Origin: JANMDU01 sp043777675
GTDB lineage: Bacteria > Pseudomonadota > Gammaproteobacteria > Burkholderiales > Burkholderiaceae_C
Assembly (NCBI GenBank): GCA_043777675.1
Contig: JAYWHR010000074.1
Coordinates: forward strand, 1 to 25,146
Direction: 5' to 3'
DNA: 25,146 bases
Both the position numbers and the translations under genes were made by a program. Shown piece by piece: positions 16,270 through 23,377 of the stretch. The notes beneath the pieces are model-generated. The model did not search any database. It had not been told where the DNA came from and was given only the letters and a program-made list of their open reading frames with translations. Every line of letters begins with the position of its first letter. Within the stretch, counting starts at the first letter, position 1.

Positions 16270-17028
16270 TTACTTCGGAGCCAAACGAATTGCGCCGTCC
16301 AAGCGAATGGTCTCGCCATTGAGCAAGTCGTTGTCGAAGATGTGTAGGGCAAGTTTTGCGTAGTCTTGCGGCGTGCCTAGACGCGAAGGGAAGGGCACGG
16401 CGGCTGCTAGGGCGTCTTGGACGTCTTGGGGCATGCCGAACATCATCGGTGTGCCCATGATGCCGGGCGCGATGGTGCAAACGCGGATGCCGATTTTGGA
16501 CAGGTCGCGGGCTATCGGGAGCGTCATGCCGACGATGCCGCCCTTCGATGCTGCATAGGCTGCTTGGCCAATTTGCCCGTCGTATGCGGCGACCGATGCC
16601 GTATTGATGATGCAGCCGCGCTCTTTGGTGTCTTCAGGCTCGTTTTTGCTCATGGCCTCTGCTGCCAAGCGCAGCATATTAAAGCTGCCGAAAAGATTGA
16701 TCGTCACGGTCTTTTTGAAGGCGTCAAAATTATGCGGGCCATTTTTGCCTACGGTGCGTTCAGCGCTGGCGATGCCGGCGCAGTTGACCAAGCCCATGAG
16801 CTTGCCCATGGAAACTGCTTTGGCAACGACGGCTTGACCATCAGCCTCGCTCGTCACGTCGCATTTTACGAATGCTCCGCCGATTTCATTGGCTACGGCT
16901 TCGCCTTTTTCAGTTTGCATATCGGCAATGAGCACTTTGGCGCCTTGAGAGGCCAGCATACGTGCTGTGCCCTCGCCCAAGCCTGACGCGCCGCCAGTGA
17001 CGATGAAAACTTTGTCTTTGATTTGCAT
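16270..17028 (-). CDS. Short-chain dehydrogenase, type II 3-hydroxyacyl-CoA dehydrogenase
   Basis: Starting at ATG 17028, with GGAG seven to eight bases upstream, the product is 252 residues. SDR features are the NAD-binding TGGASGLG at 11-18, NCAG at 82-85, N111, catalytic S145, Y158 and K162 (YAASKGG), and the C-terminal substrate loop PGIMGTPMM. Together with VTINLFGSFNMLRLAAEAM and NETIRLDG-like NGETIRLDGAIRL, this matches the HSD17B10/type II 3-hydroxyacyl-CoA dehydrogenase group. That group oxidises (S)-3-hydroxyacyl-CoA in fatty-acid or isoleucine/branched-chain degradation. A start further upstream would add a purine-poor hydrophobic leader unlike the family. The upstream region carries a 22-bp inverted repeat and operator-like palindromes. 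Confidence 0.9.
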   Translation of the reverse strand: MQIKDKVFIVTGGASGLGEGTARMLASQGAKVLIADMQTEKGEAVANEIGGAFVKCDVTSEADGQAVVAKAVSMGKLMGLVNCAGIASAERTVGKNGPHNFDAFKKTVTINLFGSFNMLRLAAEAMSKNEPEDTKERGCIINTASVAAYDGQIGQAAYAASKGGIVGMTLPIARDLSKIGIRVCTIAPGIMGTPMMFGMPQDVQDALAAAVPFPSRLGTPQDYAKLALHIFDNDLLNGETIRLDGAIRLAPK

Positions 17029-17053
17029 AGGTGCTCCAAGAAAGAAAAAATCG

Positions 17054-17191
17054 AATACCGGACGCAGAAGACGCAAAAAAGAAAACAGAAAAATGGTCAA
17101 AAAATCCAACGAGGGTACTGAACCTAAGCTTGTCTTTGGTCTTTTTTGGTATTCCTTCTGCGTAACCTATGCGTCTTCTGCGTCCGGTATT
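17054..17191. repeat. Perfect 22-bp inverted repeat flanking 94 bp (hairpin or MITE-like)
   Basis: The arms at 17054-17075 (starting AATACCGGACGCAGAAG) and 17170-17191 (ending CTGCGTCCGGTATT) are exact reverse complements over 22 bases. The inside is strongly A-rich on the left and T-rich on the right. The right arm also carries CTTCTGCGT twice (17155-17163 and 17175-17183) and GCGT at roughly 10-bp steps. No flanking target duplication or coding sequence was found. It lies in the leader of the dehydrogenase gene. Confidence 0.7.
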
Positions 17192-17207
17192 TGTATTAGA
17201 TTTTAGT

Positions 17208-17230
17208 GTTTACGTTGACGTAAACGTCAA
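17208..17230. promoter_or_regulatory. Overlapping palindromic operator candidate
   Basis: GTTTACGT-TG-ACGTAAAC (17208-17225) and TTGACGT-AA-ACGTCAA (17215-17230) are two perfect dyads that overlap. The form is reminiscent of sites I recall for MerR-type LiuR regulators of branched-chain acid catabolism, which would fit the dehydrogenase; this link is inference only. It lies 42 bp before the patatin gene and 180 bp before the dehydrogenase start. Confidence 0.55.
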
Positions 17231-17271
17231 TTCAAGATTATCAGCGATTTTTGAGCGTCGATAATCGCTGC

Positions 17272-18183
17272 ATGCTCTTAGTGAAACTGAAATTTTGGAT
17301 GGCCCCGCTCTTGCTCGCTGCTTTCACGGCTTGCACCACTGCGCCGCAAAAATCTGATGAACCCGCGCCCGCTACACCTGTGCCTCCCGCCGTGGTCAAG
17401 CGCCCGCCCAAGATTGCCTTGGCGCTTGGTGGTGGCGCGGCTCGGGGGTTTGCGCATGTGGGGGTGATTGCTGCTCTTGAAGAGGCGGGTATCAAGGTGG
17501 ATATGGTGCTGGGCACATCGGCTGGCTCGCTGGTGGGGGCGCTCTACGCCTCTGGCAAAAATGCAGTTCAGCTTCAAGAGATTGCGCTCAAGATGGAAGA
17601 GGCCGAAATCACCGATTGGATGCTACCTTTCTTCAGTCGAGGCATTTTGCGCGGCGAGGCGCTGGCCAATTACATCAATCGGCAAGTTAATAACAAGCTG
17701 ATCGAAAGTTTGCCGATTCCGCTGGGTATTGTGGCCACCGATTTGAAGAGCGGGCAAGGCGTGTTGTTTCAAAGCGGCGATACCGGGCGGGCTGTGAGAG
17801 CGAGTAGCTCGGTGCCTTCGGTGTTTAACCCTGTGAAAATTGGAGATCGGGAGTTTGTAGACGGCGGTCTGGTGGCGCCAGTGCCTGTGCGCTATGCCAA
17901 GCTAATGGGCGCAGAGCTGATCATTGCGGTGGATATTTCTGCTGCGCCCGAGGGCAATACTGCAGACGGCACGGTGGCTGTGCTCTTGCAGACTTTTGCG
18001 ATTATGGGCAAGAGCATCAATGAGTATGCTTTGCAAGGCGCAGACATCGTGGTGCGTCCAGAGTTGGTCGGCGTGAAGAGTGGAGATTTCACGGCTAAGC
18101 GCCGTTCTATGGATGCGGGCAAGCTGGCGATGCAGCGCTTGATGCCGCAGTTGCGTGCTGCCATTGAGTCAAAATCAAAGTGA
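17272..18183 (+). CDS. Patatin-like phospholipase, predicted lipoprotein
   Basis: From ATG 17272 the product is 303 residues; a TTG at 17251 would add seven residues. A signal sequence ends near LLLAAFTAC (Cys21), probably lipid-modified although the lipobox is not ideal. A proline/alanine spacer follows to about 45. The patatin domain carries the oxyanion loop LGGGAARGFAHVG (52-64), nucleophile S83 in GTSAGS and the catalytic Asp197 in FVDGG, so the Ser-Asp dyad is complete. Bacterial patatin lipoproteins of this RssA-like size hydrolyse acyl esters of phospholipids at the envelope. greB begins 7 bp after its stop, indicating co-transcription. Nothing nearby suggests an anti-phage CBASS effector. 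Confidence 0.9.
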   Translation: MLLVKLKFWMAPLLLAAFTACTTAPQKSDEPAPATPVPPAVVKRPPKIALALGGGAARGFAHVGVIAALEEAGIKVDMVLGTSAGSLVGALYASGKNAVQLQEIALKMEEAEITDWMLPFFSRGILRGEALANYINRQVNNKLIESLPIPLGIVATDLKSGQGVLFQSGDTGRAVRASSSVPSVFNPVKIGDREFVDGGLVAPVPVRYAKLMGAELIIAVDISAAPEGNTADGTVAVLLQTFAIMGKSINEYALQGADIVVRPELVGVKSGDFTAKRRSMDAGKLAMQRLMPQLRAAIESKSK

Positions 18184-18190
18184 GAGGATT

Positions 18191-18754
18191 ATGAGCAAGG
18201 CCTTTACGAAGGAAACCGACGCGGACGACCAGGACGACGACGATTTCGCTAGCGCAGCGCCCATTCCTGCAGGCAGCAAAAACTACATGACCCGCACGGG
18301 CTACGAGCGCTTGCAGCTTGAGTTGAAAGTTCTCGTGGACGACGAGCGCCCGAAAGTGGTGGAGGCGGTGCACTGGGCTGCTAAGAATGGTGATCGCAGT
18401 GAAAATGGCGACTATCTTTACGGCAAAAAGCGACTGAGAGAAATCGATAGGCGTATTCGTTTTCTCACTAAGCGGCTTGAGATCGCGGAGGTGGTGGATA
18501 TTTCTAAGCATCACGGCAGTGATCAGGTCTTCTTCGGCGCAACGGTCACTTACGCTGACGCTTTGCGCGAAGAACGCATCATCACGATTTTGGGCATTGA
18601 TGAGGCTGACAGCGCTCAAAACCAAGTCAGCTGGATCGCGCCGATTGCGAGGGCATTGCTTAAGAGTCGCGAGGGTGATGAAGTGCGCTTGCAAACGCCT
18701 GCGGGTGTGCAGACTCTGGAAGTGATCCGGGTCGACTATCCGAATCCGGCTTAA
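18191..18754 (+). CDS. greB: Transcription elongation factor GreB
   Basis: The start at ATG 18191 has AGAGGA at 18183-18188, immediately upstream. The product is 187 residues. It inserts a coiled-coil into the RNA polymerase secondary channel to stimulate cleavage of backtracked transcripts. The coiled-coil covers about 35-110 (MTRTGYERLQLELKVLVDDERPKVVEAV, NGDRSENGDYLYGKKRLREIDRRIRFLTKRLE). The SENGDY/YLYGKKRLREID signature marks GreB rather than GreA. The C-terminal FKBP-like domain follows (VFFGATVTYAD, ILGIDEAD, ISWIAPIARALL-like segment, GDEVRLQTPAG). The first ~33 residues form an acidic extension (ETDADDQDDDD) that classical GreB lacks. Confidence 0.94.
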   Translation: MSKAFTKETDADDQDDDDFASAAPIPAGSKNYMTRTGYERLQLELKVLVDDERPKVVEAVHWAAKNGDRSENGDYLYGKKRLREIDRRIRFLTKRLEIAEVVDISKHHGSDQVFFGATVTYADALREERIITILGIDEADSAQNQVSWIAPIARALLKSREGDEVRLQTPAGVQTLEVIRVDYPNPA

Positions 18755-18803
18755 GGTCGCTTTCTGGGTTAAAGTTTAGTTATTAAATATTTTGGAGATA
18801 AAT

Positions 18804-19142
18804 ATGAAGCAAATCACAGCAATTATCAAACCGTTCAAACTTGAAGAAGTGCGAGAGGCGCTCGCTGAATGTGGTGTGACGGGGCTCACCGTCACCGAAG
18901 TCAAAGGCTTTGGCCGCCAAAAAGGACATACCGAGCTGTATCGGGGTGCGGAATATGTCGTCGATTTTTTGCCGAAGGTGAAAGTAGAAGTCACCGTGAA
19001 ATCCGTGGATGTGGATCGCTGCGTGGATGCCATCGTCAAAGTCGCTCGCACCGGAAAAATTGGCGATGGCAAAATTTTCGTCACTGCTGTGGAGCGTGTG
19101 GTGCGCATTCGTACGGGAGAGCAGGACGAGGCTGCTGTCTAA
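18804..19142 (+). CDS. Nitrogen regulatory protein P-II (GlnB/GlnK)
   Basis: The start at ATG 18804 has GGAG about eight bases upstream. The product is 112 residues, the canonical length. The trimeric P-II signal protein integrates 2-oxoglutarate, ATP/ADP and glutamine status. The T-loop is intact with uridylylation site Y51 (GHTELYRGAEYVVDFLPK). The family signatures MKQITAIIKPFKLEEVREAL and GKIGDGKIFV are present. amtB is not adjacent, so GlnB and GlnK cannot be told apart from context. greB lies 49 bp upstream on the same strand, and a strong terminator follows. Confidence 0.94.
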   Translation: MKQITAIIKPFKLEEVREALAECGVTGLTVTEVKGFGRQKGHTELYRGAEYVVDFLPKVKVEVTVKSVDVDRCVDAIVKVARTGKIGDGKIFVTAVERVVRIRTGEQDEAAV

Positions 19143-19165
19143 ATAGTACCAATCTGAATGGCTAA

Positions 19166-19193
19166 AAAAAAGCGACCCTAGGGTCGCTTTTTT
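19166..19193. terminator. Bidirectional terminator, perfect 28-bp palindrome
   Basis: The core AGCGACCC-TA-GGGTCGCT is flanked by a run of A on the left and T on the right, giving a fully symmetric sequence. It can end both the plus-strand P-II transcript and the minus-strand substrate-binding-protein transcript that stops at 19216. Confidence 0.92.
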
Positions 19194-19215
19194 CTTGTCC
19201 GCTCAGCTTGGCTCG

Positions 19216-20364
19216 TTAAACGCGAACTCTTCCGTCGGCTGTGAGCATGGATTTTTCCACAAAGCTAGATGCAACATGATCTCGATTTGAGAGCGTGAGC
19301 TGAAAGCCGCCATAGTCTGAACGACCAATCGCTTCTAAGCCGCTGATCAAGCCATCCCGCGTAGCTGTTCGGCCACCAGATCGCCCCATGCCATCTGCAA
19401 ACATCTTGGCAGCCAAATACCCTTCAAAACTCGAGTAATTGACGTTCACGTTCTTACCATGAGAGGCCACGGCAGCTTGAAACTCACGTGCAATGGGCAC
19501 AGCACCGTTGAATGGCGAAGGCACGACCTGCGTGACGACAATGCCGGCAGCATCTTTACCCAGCTCATCAGACAAAGCTTTCGTGCCAACAAAGGACACA
19601 TTGAAAAACTGGCCGCCGTATCCGGCCTTGCGACACTCGCGAATCATAGCTGCGCAGGATTTATAGGCGCTGACTTGAATGATGGCATCCGGTTTGGCTG
19701 GAACCAAAGTATTCACAGCGGCAGTGACGTCCACACTATTGCGTTCAACGGTGGCTAATGCAACCGGTTTGTTCTTCAACGCGGCCAATGCCTTATTGGC
19801 ACCATCCAGCCCAGCTCTACCGTACGCATCGTTTTGATAGAAAACGGCCACGTTTTTCAAACCGAGGGTGTTAAGTTGGTTGACGATCGATGCTGTTTCG
19901 TCATCATAGGATGCGCGCAAGTGGAACACCAGTTTGCTGAGTGGCTCGCGCAAGCTCATTGCACCCGTAAATGGCGCGATAAAGGGCAAATTTGCTTTGG
20001 TGGCCAAGGGTAAAGCGGCAACGCTGGTGGGCGTACCGATATAGCCAAAGAGCGCGAATACGTCTTGACTGATGAATTTACTGGTGTTCTCAGCACAGCG
20101 TGTAGGCTCGTAGCCATCATCCAAGGCGAGCAACTCAACCGATCGCCCCGCAACGCCTCCTTTTGCGTTGAGTAGATCAAAGAACACATTAGCGCCTGCG
20201 TTGAACTGAATGCCCAATTGCGCTGCAGCGCCGGTGAGCGGGCATGATTGTCCTAAGACGATTTTGCTGCTCTGAGCAAAGGCAGTGTGCACAGCTGGAA
20301 CAGAGGCAAGAGCAGCAGATCCAGCGATAAGTTGTTGGTTAAAGCGGCGGCGAGAAATAGTCAT
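19216..20364 (-). CDS. ABC transporter substrate-binding protein, branched-chain amino-acid type
   Basis: The product is 382 residues. A Tat-like signal (ISRRRFNQQLIAG, cleavage near AFA|QSS at residue 30) leads into a type I periplasmic binding protein of the LivJ/leucine-binding group. It shows IVLGQSCPLTGAAAQLG, NAKGGVAGRSVELLALDDGYEPTRC, FALFGYIGTPTSVAALPLA and VAVFYQNDAYGRAGLDG. Such proteins capture amino acids, amides, short organic acids or aromatics for a permease; the ligand cannot be predicted. No LivHMGF genes are adjacent, so it is an orphan that must borrow a permease or act in sensing. Orphan binding proteins of this class are common in Comamonadaceae. Confidence 0.92.
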   Translation of the reverse strand: MTISRRRFNQQLIAGSAALASVPAVHTAFAQSSKIVLGQSCPLTGAAAQLGIQFNAGANVFFDLLNAKGGVAGRSVELLALDDGYEPTRCAENTSKFISQDVFALFGYIGTPTSVAALPLATKANLPFIAPFTGAMSLREPLSKLVFHLRASYDDETASIVNQLNTLGLKNVAVFYQNDAYGRAGLDGANKALAALKNKPVALATVERNSVDVTAAVNTLVPAKPDAIIQVSAYKSCAAMIRECRKAGYGGQFFNVSFVGTKALSDELGKDAAGIVVTQVVPSPFNGAVPIAREFQAAVASHGKNVNVNYSSFEGYLAAKMFADGMGRSGGRTATRDGLISGLEAIGRSDYGGFQLTLSNRDHVASSFVEKSMLTADGRVRV

Positions 20365-20442
20365 GATGTAGGGTAAGTAGAGCTGATGACACGCTGGAGT
20401 CCGACTGTCAAAAGATCAAACTCAAAAAATTTACTAGTCGGC

Positions 20443-20474
20443 ATTTTACTTCCCGCCTTGCAGAAAAGTAAAAT
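20443..20474. promoter_or_regulatory. 9-bp inverted repeat upstream of the substrate-binding-protein gene
   Basis: ATTTTACTT (20443-20451) and AAGTAAAAT (20466-20474) are perfect inverted repeats separated by 14 bp. They lie about 80-110 bp upstream of the binding-protein start and just past the LOG gene stop. There is no T-run long enough for a clear terminator, so I read it as an operator candidate. A TTGACA hexamer on the minus strand lies at 20406-20411. Confidence 0.35.
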
Positions 20475-20505
20475 ATTTGTCGATGCGACATATCCAAATC
20501 TGCGC

Positions 20506-21093
20506 TTAATCTTGTCTTTTGAGCTGCTCGGACATGCCTGCAGCCGTCACCAATTCGCGCAGTAAAGCAGCTGGCTCTTCCGCCACTTGGATCATTTCCA
20601 TCTGATATTCGCCAACGAAGCCGTCGTTCAACGTACCGCGCATCATCTCCATGAAAGCGTCGTAGTAGCCGTTCACATTCAAGATGCCAATCGGTTTGTC
20701 GTGGTAGCCAAGCTGCTTCCATGTCCAAGCTTCGAAAAGCTCTTCAAATGTTCCAATACCGCCGGGTAGGGCGAGAAATACATCAGCATTTTCGGCCATC
20801 ATGGCTTTGCGCTCATGCATGGTTTGGACGATGTGTAACTCAGTACAGTCTGTCTTTGCCCATTCTTTTTCAACGAGGGCTTTGGGGATGATGCCTTTGA
20901 CGATACCGCCTGCATCAAGCGTCGCCTGAGCGAGTATGCCCATCAAACCATTGTTGCCGCCGCCATAGACGAGCTGGCCGCCATGTTGGCCAATCCAGCG
21001 GCCCACTTCGCCAGCGGCGTAAGCGAATGCGGGCTGATTGCCATCGCGAGAGCCGCAATAGACGCAGATGGAGAAGTTGGGTTTTGCAGCCAT
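20506..21093 (-). CDS. LOG family protein (cytokinin riboside 5'-monophosphate phosphoribohydrolase type)
   Basis: The start at ATG 21093 gives 195 residues beginning MAAKPNFSICVYCGSRDG, the usual start of the TIGR00730 family. It keeps the catalytic Arg95 and the PGGIGTFEE motif (110-118) with Glu117, which mark a working LOG-type nucleoside-monophosphate N-glycosidase. Further signatures are LVYGGGNNGLMG and AWTWKQLGYHDKPIGILN. In bacteria these enzymes release ribose-5-phosphate from AMP or modified AMPs. It follows dgkA by only 4 bp and is probably translationally coupled to it; no separate ribosome-binding site is visible. Confidence 0.92.
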   Translation of the reverse strand: MAAKPNFSICVYCGSRDGNQPAFAYAAGEVGRWIGQHGGQLVYGGGNNGLMGILAQATLDAGGIVKGIIPKALVEKEWAKTDCTELHIVQTMHERKAMMAENADVFLALPGGIGTFEELFEAWTWKQLGYHDKPIGILNVNGYYDAFMEMMRGTLNDGFVGEYQMEMIQVAEEPAALLRELVTAAGMSEQLKRQD

Positions 21094-21097
21094 GAAT

Positions 21098-21490
21098 TTA
21101 AAAGAAACGCGAATAAATGGCAGCGATCCACACGCCAGCACAGAGCAAAAGCGACAACAGCACAGCGGCAGAACCAAGATCTTTGGCCGTTTTGGAGAGC
21201 TCGTGCCATTCAGGACCGATGCGGTCAATCGAGCGCTCTATGCCTGTATTCAGCAGTTCAACAATCATCATCAACACAACGATCGAAATGAGAAATGCTG
21301 ATTCAAGCCACGTCTTACCGACCCAAAATGCGGCTGGAATCAAAACGCAGGCGAGCATTAATTCTTGTCTGAATGCGGGCTCCTGCAGTCCGACTTTCAA
21401 GCCAGAGATGGAATAGCCTGTAGCGTGGATGATGCGAGCTAAGCCCGAGCGGGCTTTTTGTGCGGTAGGGGATTCTTGGGATATCGACAT
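21098..21490 (-). CDS. dgkA: Diacylglycerol kinase DgkA
   Basis: From ATG 21490 the product is 130 residues, the size of the trimeric inner-membrane enzyme that phosphorylates diacylglycerol (and undecaprenol in some relatives). Three transmembrane helices are visible at about 46-60, 64-80 and 107-126. The family signature ELLNTGIERSIDRIGPEWHELSKTAKDLGSAAV contains the catalytic Glu and Asp residues, and E43 in the FRQE motif is present. An upstream in-frame start would give an extension overlapping the RDD gene, unlike the family. The enzyme recycles diacylglycerol from phospholipid-dependent envelope reactions. It sits between RDD and LOG genes in a tight minus-strand run. Confidence 0.94.
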   Translation of the reverse strand: MSISQESPTAQKARSGLARIIHATGYSISGLKVGLQEPAFRQELMLACVLIPAAFWVGKTWLESAFLISIVVLMMIVELLNTGIERSIDRIGPEWHELSKTAKDLGSAAVLLSLLLCAGVWIAAIYSRFF

Positions 21491-21507
21491 ACTAAATCGG
21501 TTAGAAG

Positions 21508-22017
21508 TTAAGCGGGTATCGTTTTGCTCATCGGTTTGTGCGAGATCAGGCGAGTACCTGCCAATGCGTCGTGAAGAAACTGGCGCTGCGGATGAAAGCG
21601 CGAAAGCAGGGCGTACACAACGATCCAACCGAAGAAAAGCACACCCATCTCACCAGCGCTTAGTTTGAAGGGCGCAAGAGCCGCCAAGGGCGGGAAAAAC
21701 CAAAGCCAAGAGAGAAAATAACGCCCTAAAGCCCGCTTTTGAGAAATCGCTTCGCCATCGAGGCCAACAACGCGCAAGTGCCAAGTCTTCATGGCGAGCG
21801 TTTGCCCTTTGTGCCAAAAATAGACGAAATAAATACCAAAGACGATAAATAGAAAAATCTGTAAACCCAGTCGGTTATCCATCGCGTTGCGCGTCTGCGA
21901 AAGCGTGCCAAACAGGTAGGCAGCGATCCAGATCACGCCAAACATCAGCACCCCCTCATACAACCAGCAAGCCATACGCCGACGCAAACTGGGTGGCGGG
22001 ACAAAAGTATCTACCAT
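21508..22017 (-). CDS. RDD family membrane protein
   Basis: The product is 169 residues. The RDD domain starts with PPSLRRRMACWLYEGVLMFG. Three transmembrane segments lie at about 20-40, 49-68 and 122-142. The later motif GQTLAMKTWHLRVVGLDG and the C-terminal QRQFLHDALAGTRLI are typical. The Asp of the name-giving motif is replaced by Glu (YEG). Some RDD proteins have been linked to ion or solute transport, but no activity can be assigned here. It lies 17 bp before dgkA in the same direction. Confidence 0.87.
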   Translation of the reverse strand: MVDTFVPPPSLRRRMACWLYEGVLMFGVIWIAAYLFGTLSQTRNAMDNRLGLQIFLFIVFGIYFVYFWHKGQTLAMKTWHLRVVGLDGEAISQKRALGRYFLSWLWFFPPLAALAPFKLSAGEMGVLFFGWIVVYALLSRFHPQRQFLHDALAGTRLISHKPMSKTIPA

Positions 22018-22070
22018 GAAGAGACTTGGGGAGCTATAAACATTATCTGAACAGAGCTTAGATTGTAAAT

Positions 22071-22114
22071 GCTACTCAATCAATAGCGATATTCGCAATG
22101 AATACGCCGGCAAA
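22071..22114 (+). repeat. 44-bp dispersed repeat, copy D (DUF3106/RDD gap)
   Basis: The copy begins GCTACTCAATCAATAGC and ends TACGCCGGCAAA. Its first 17 bases match copy C at 13 of 17 positions. It is the most divergent of the good copies at its 3' end, where GGCTAY has become GGCAAA. It lies between the DUF3106 stop and the RDD start. Confidence 0.65.
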
Positions 22115-22154
22115 CTGCACTAAACACTCTGAAAACCGCTCAATACATTGAGTT

Positions 22155-22835
22155 TTATTGTTTCCCAGCTGCTTCGCTGGCCAAACCTGGCAAGATACTG
22201 CCTTGATTGGCAACATGCGGAGCAACTGCGATTTTTTTACCAGGTGCAGGGGCGCTCGGTGCAGCCTGAGCTTTAGCCAGCACTTTGCCCGTGCCGAATT
22301 CCGGTGCGGGCTCTTTCTTGAGCACGGGTTGGGGCTTGGCAGCGGGTGCAGCGCCAGCCACTGATGCCTTGGGTGCACTCTCAGCAAGTTTGCGCCGATC
22401 ATCGGGGCTGAGTTGCTGATAGGCTTGCCACTGCACTTTTCTCTGCTCTGGTGTTAAGCCATCGGTCAGCTGGCGGTTTTCCGCAAAATTGATACGTGCT
22501 TCAGCGCGTTGCTGCGGGCTTAAGGTGATCCACTCGGTCATGCGGGTGTGCATTTTCGTTTGCTGAGCGCGCGAGAGTTTGTCAAAATCCTTGGCTACAC
22601 TTTGCCACTTGCGCTTCTGGCCAACACCCATCGCGTCCCAATTAACAGCCAGCGGGCGCAAGGCAGTTTGCTCAACGAGGCTGAGATCTTTCCAAAGCGG
22701 TTTATTTGCACTTGCCGCAGCGGGTTTAGCAAGCGTAGCAGGATTGATCAGCTCGCTAGAGGACCTTGTTTGGGACAGCGCAGCTGATCCAACAACCAAA
22801 CTGGTCAAGCAGATCAGCGCAGCGGCAAATCGCAC
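22155..22835 (-). CDS. DUF3106 periplasmic protein
   Basis: The product is 226 residues from a GTG at 22835, with AAGG about 9-12 bases upstream. A signal peptide (about 1-21) leads into the DUF3106 domain at about 45-150. This has repeated helical units: LSLVEQTALRPLAVNWDAM, KRKWQSVAKDFDKLSRAQQTKMHTRMTEWITLSPQQRAEAR and LTPEQRKVQWQAYQQLSPDDRRKLA. The C-terminal ~75 residues are Ala/Pro/Lys-rich and disordered. DUF3106 genes typically lie behind DUF3619 and a sigma factor in Burkholderiales, as here. The periplasmic location suggests a partner or target of that regulatory pair, but no function is proven. Confidence 0.87.
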   Translation of the reverse strand: MRFAAALICLTSLVVGSAALSQTRSSSELINPATLAKPAAASANKPLWKDLSLVEQTALRPLAVNWDAMGVGQKRKWQSVAKDFDKLSRAQQTKMHTRMTEWITLSPQQRAEARINFAENRQLTDGLTPEQRKVQWQAYQQLSPDDRRKLAESAPKASVAGAAPAAKPQPVLKKEPAPEFGTGKVLAKAQAAPSAPAPGKKIAVAPHVANQGSILPGLASEAAGKQ

Positions 22836-22847
22836 GACGTGTTTACC

Positions 22848-23312
22848 TTACTGGCCAATAAGCCGGCCAGCCGATTGAGCCAAGGTAGGTGGACCAAACT
22901 TGAGATATTGCGCAAAACCTGGATCTGTGTGCGCTGAGGGTGGAAGATCATCAGTCAACAAAAGAGTGTCAACTTCTGCCAATTCGTTGGCGCGGTCATC
23001 GTTCGCGTTGATATTGATGGCAATCAAGCCAACGACTAAAGCAACCAAGGGCACCATACCCGCAAATCCGTTAAACCAACCCGAGCCATCACCGCTACCA
23101 AGTACAGCAGCCGAGCCGGAAGCAAAAATACTGGGCGCAGTTTGAATTTGTGTGATCGAAACTGTTTTACGCTGAGCCATTGCTTGATGGCGAGCAATAC
23201 GCAAGCGCTCGGCAATGTCATGTGCTAAGACTTGATCATCCAAATGAGCGGCCACCTTAAGGCCAAAACGATCCATTTGGGCTTCGTGTTGGAGGAGGGT
23301 TGCGTTGGTCAT
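22848..23312 (-). CDS. DUF3619 membrane protein (possible anti-sigma partner)
   Basis: I choose ATG 23312, which has AGGTGA about seven bases upstream, over a GTG three codons earlier; the product is then 154 residues. The cytoplasmic N-terminal part is helical (HEAQMDRFGLKVAAHLDDQVLAHDIAERLRIARHQAMAQ). One transmembrane helix lies at about 83-102 (FAGMVPLVALVVGLIAINI) and a short periplasmic tail ends in PPSAHTDPGFAQYLKFG. This single-pass topology directly downstream of a sigma-factor gene is what one expects of an anti-sigma factor. That role is inferred from position and topology, not demonstrated. Confidence 0.87.
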   Translation of the reverse strand: MTNATLLQHEAQMDRFGLKVAAHLDDQVLAHDIAERLRIARHQAMAQRKTVSITQIQTAPSIFASGSAAVLGSGDGSGWFNGFAGMVPLVALVVGLIAININANDDRANELAEVDTLLLTDDLPPSAHTDPGFAQYLKFGPPTLAQSAGRLIGQ

Positions 23313-23377
23313 GATCTTCACCTGAACTTTGTAAATATTTTGAACTATGCCGCTAAATGAATACTAAAGATTGATTT

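Noticed and set aside
17272..18183. Patatin gene considered as an anti-phage CBASS (CapV-like) effector
   Set aside because: It has a lipoprotein signal and is coupled to greB. No cyclase, Cap2/Cap3 or other defence gene is nearby.
18107..18694. 195-codon open frame antisense to greB
   Set aside because: It lies opposite a clear GreB coiled-coil and FKBP domain; no motif or start signal supports it.
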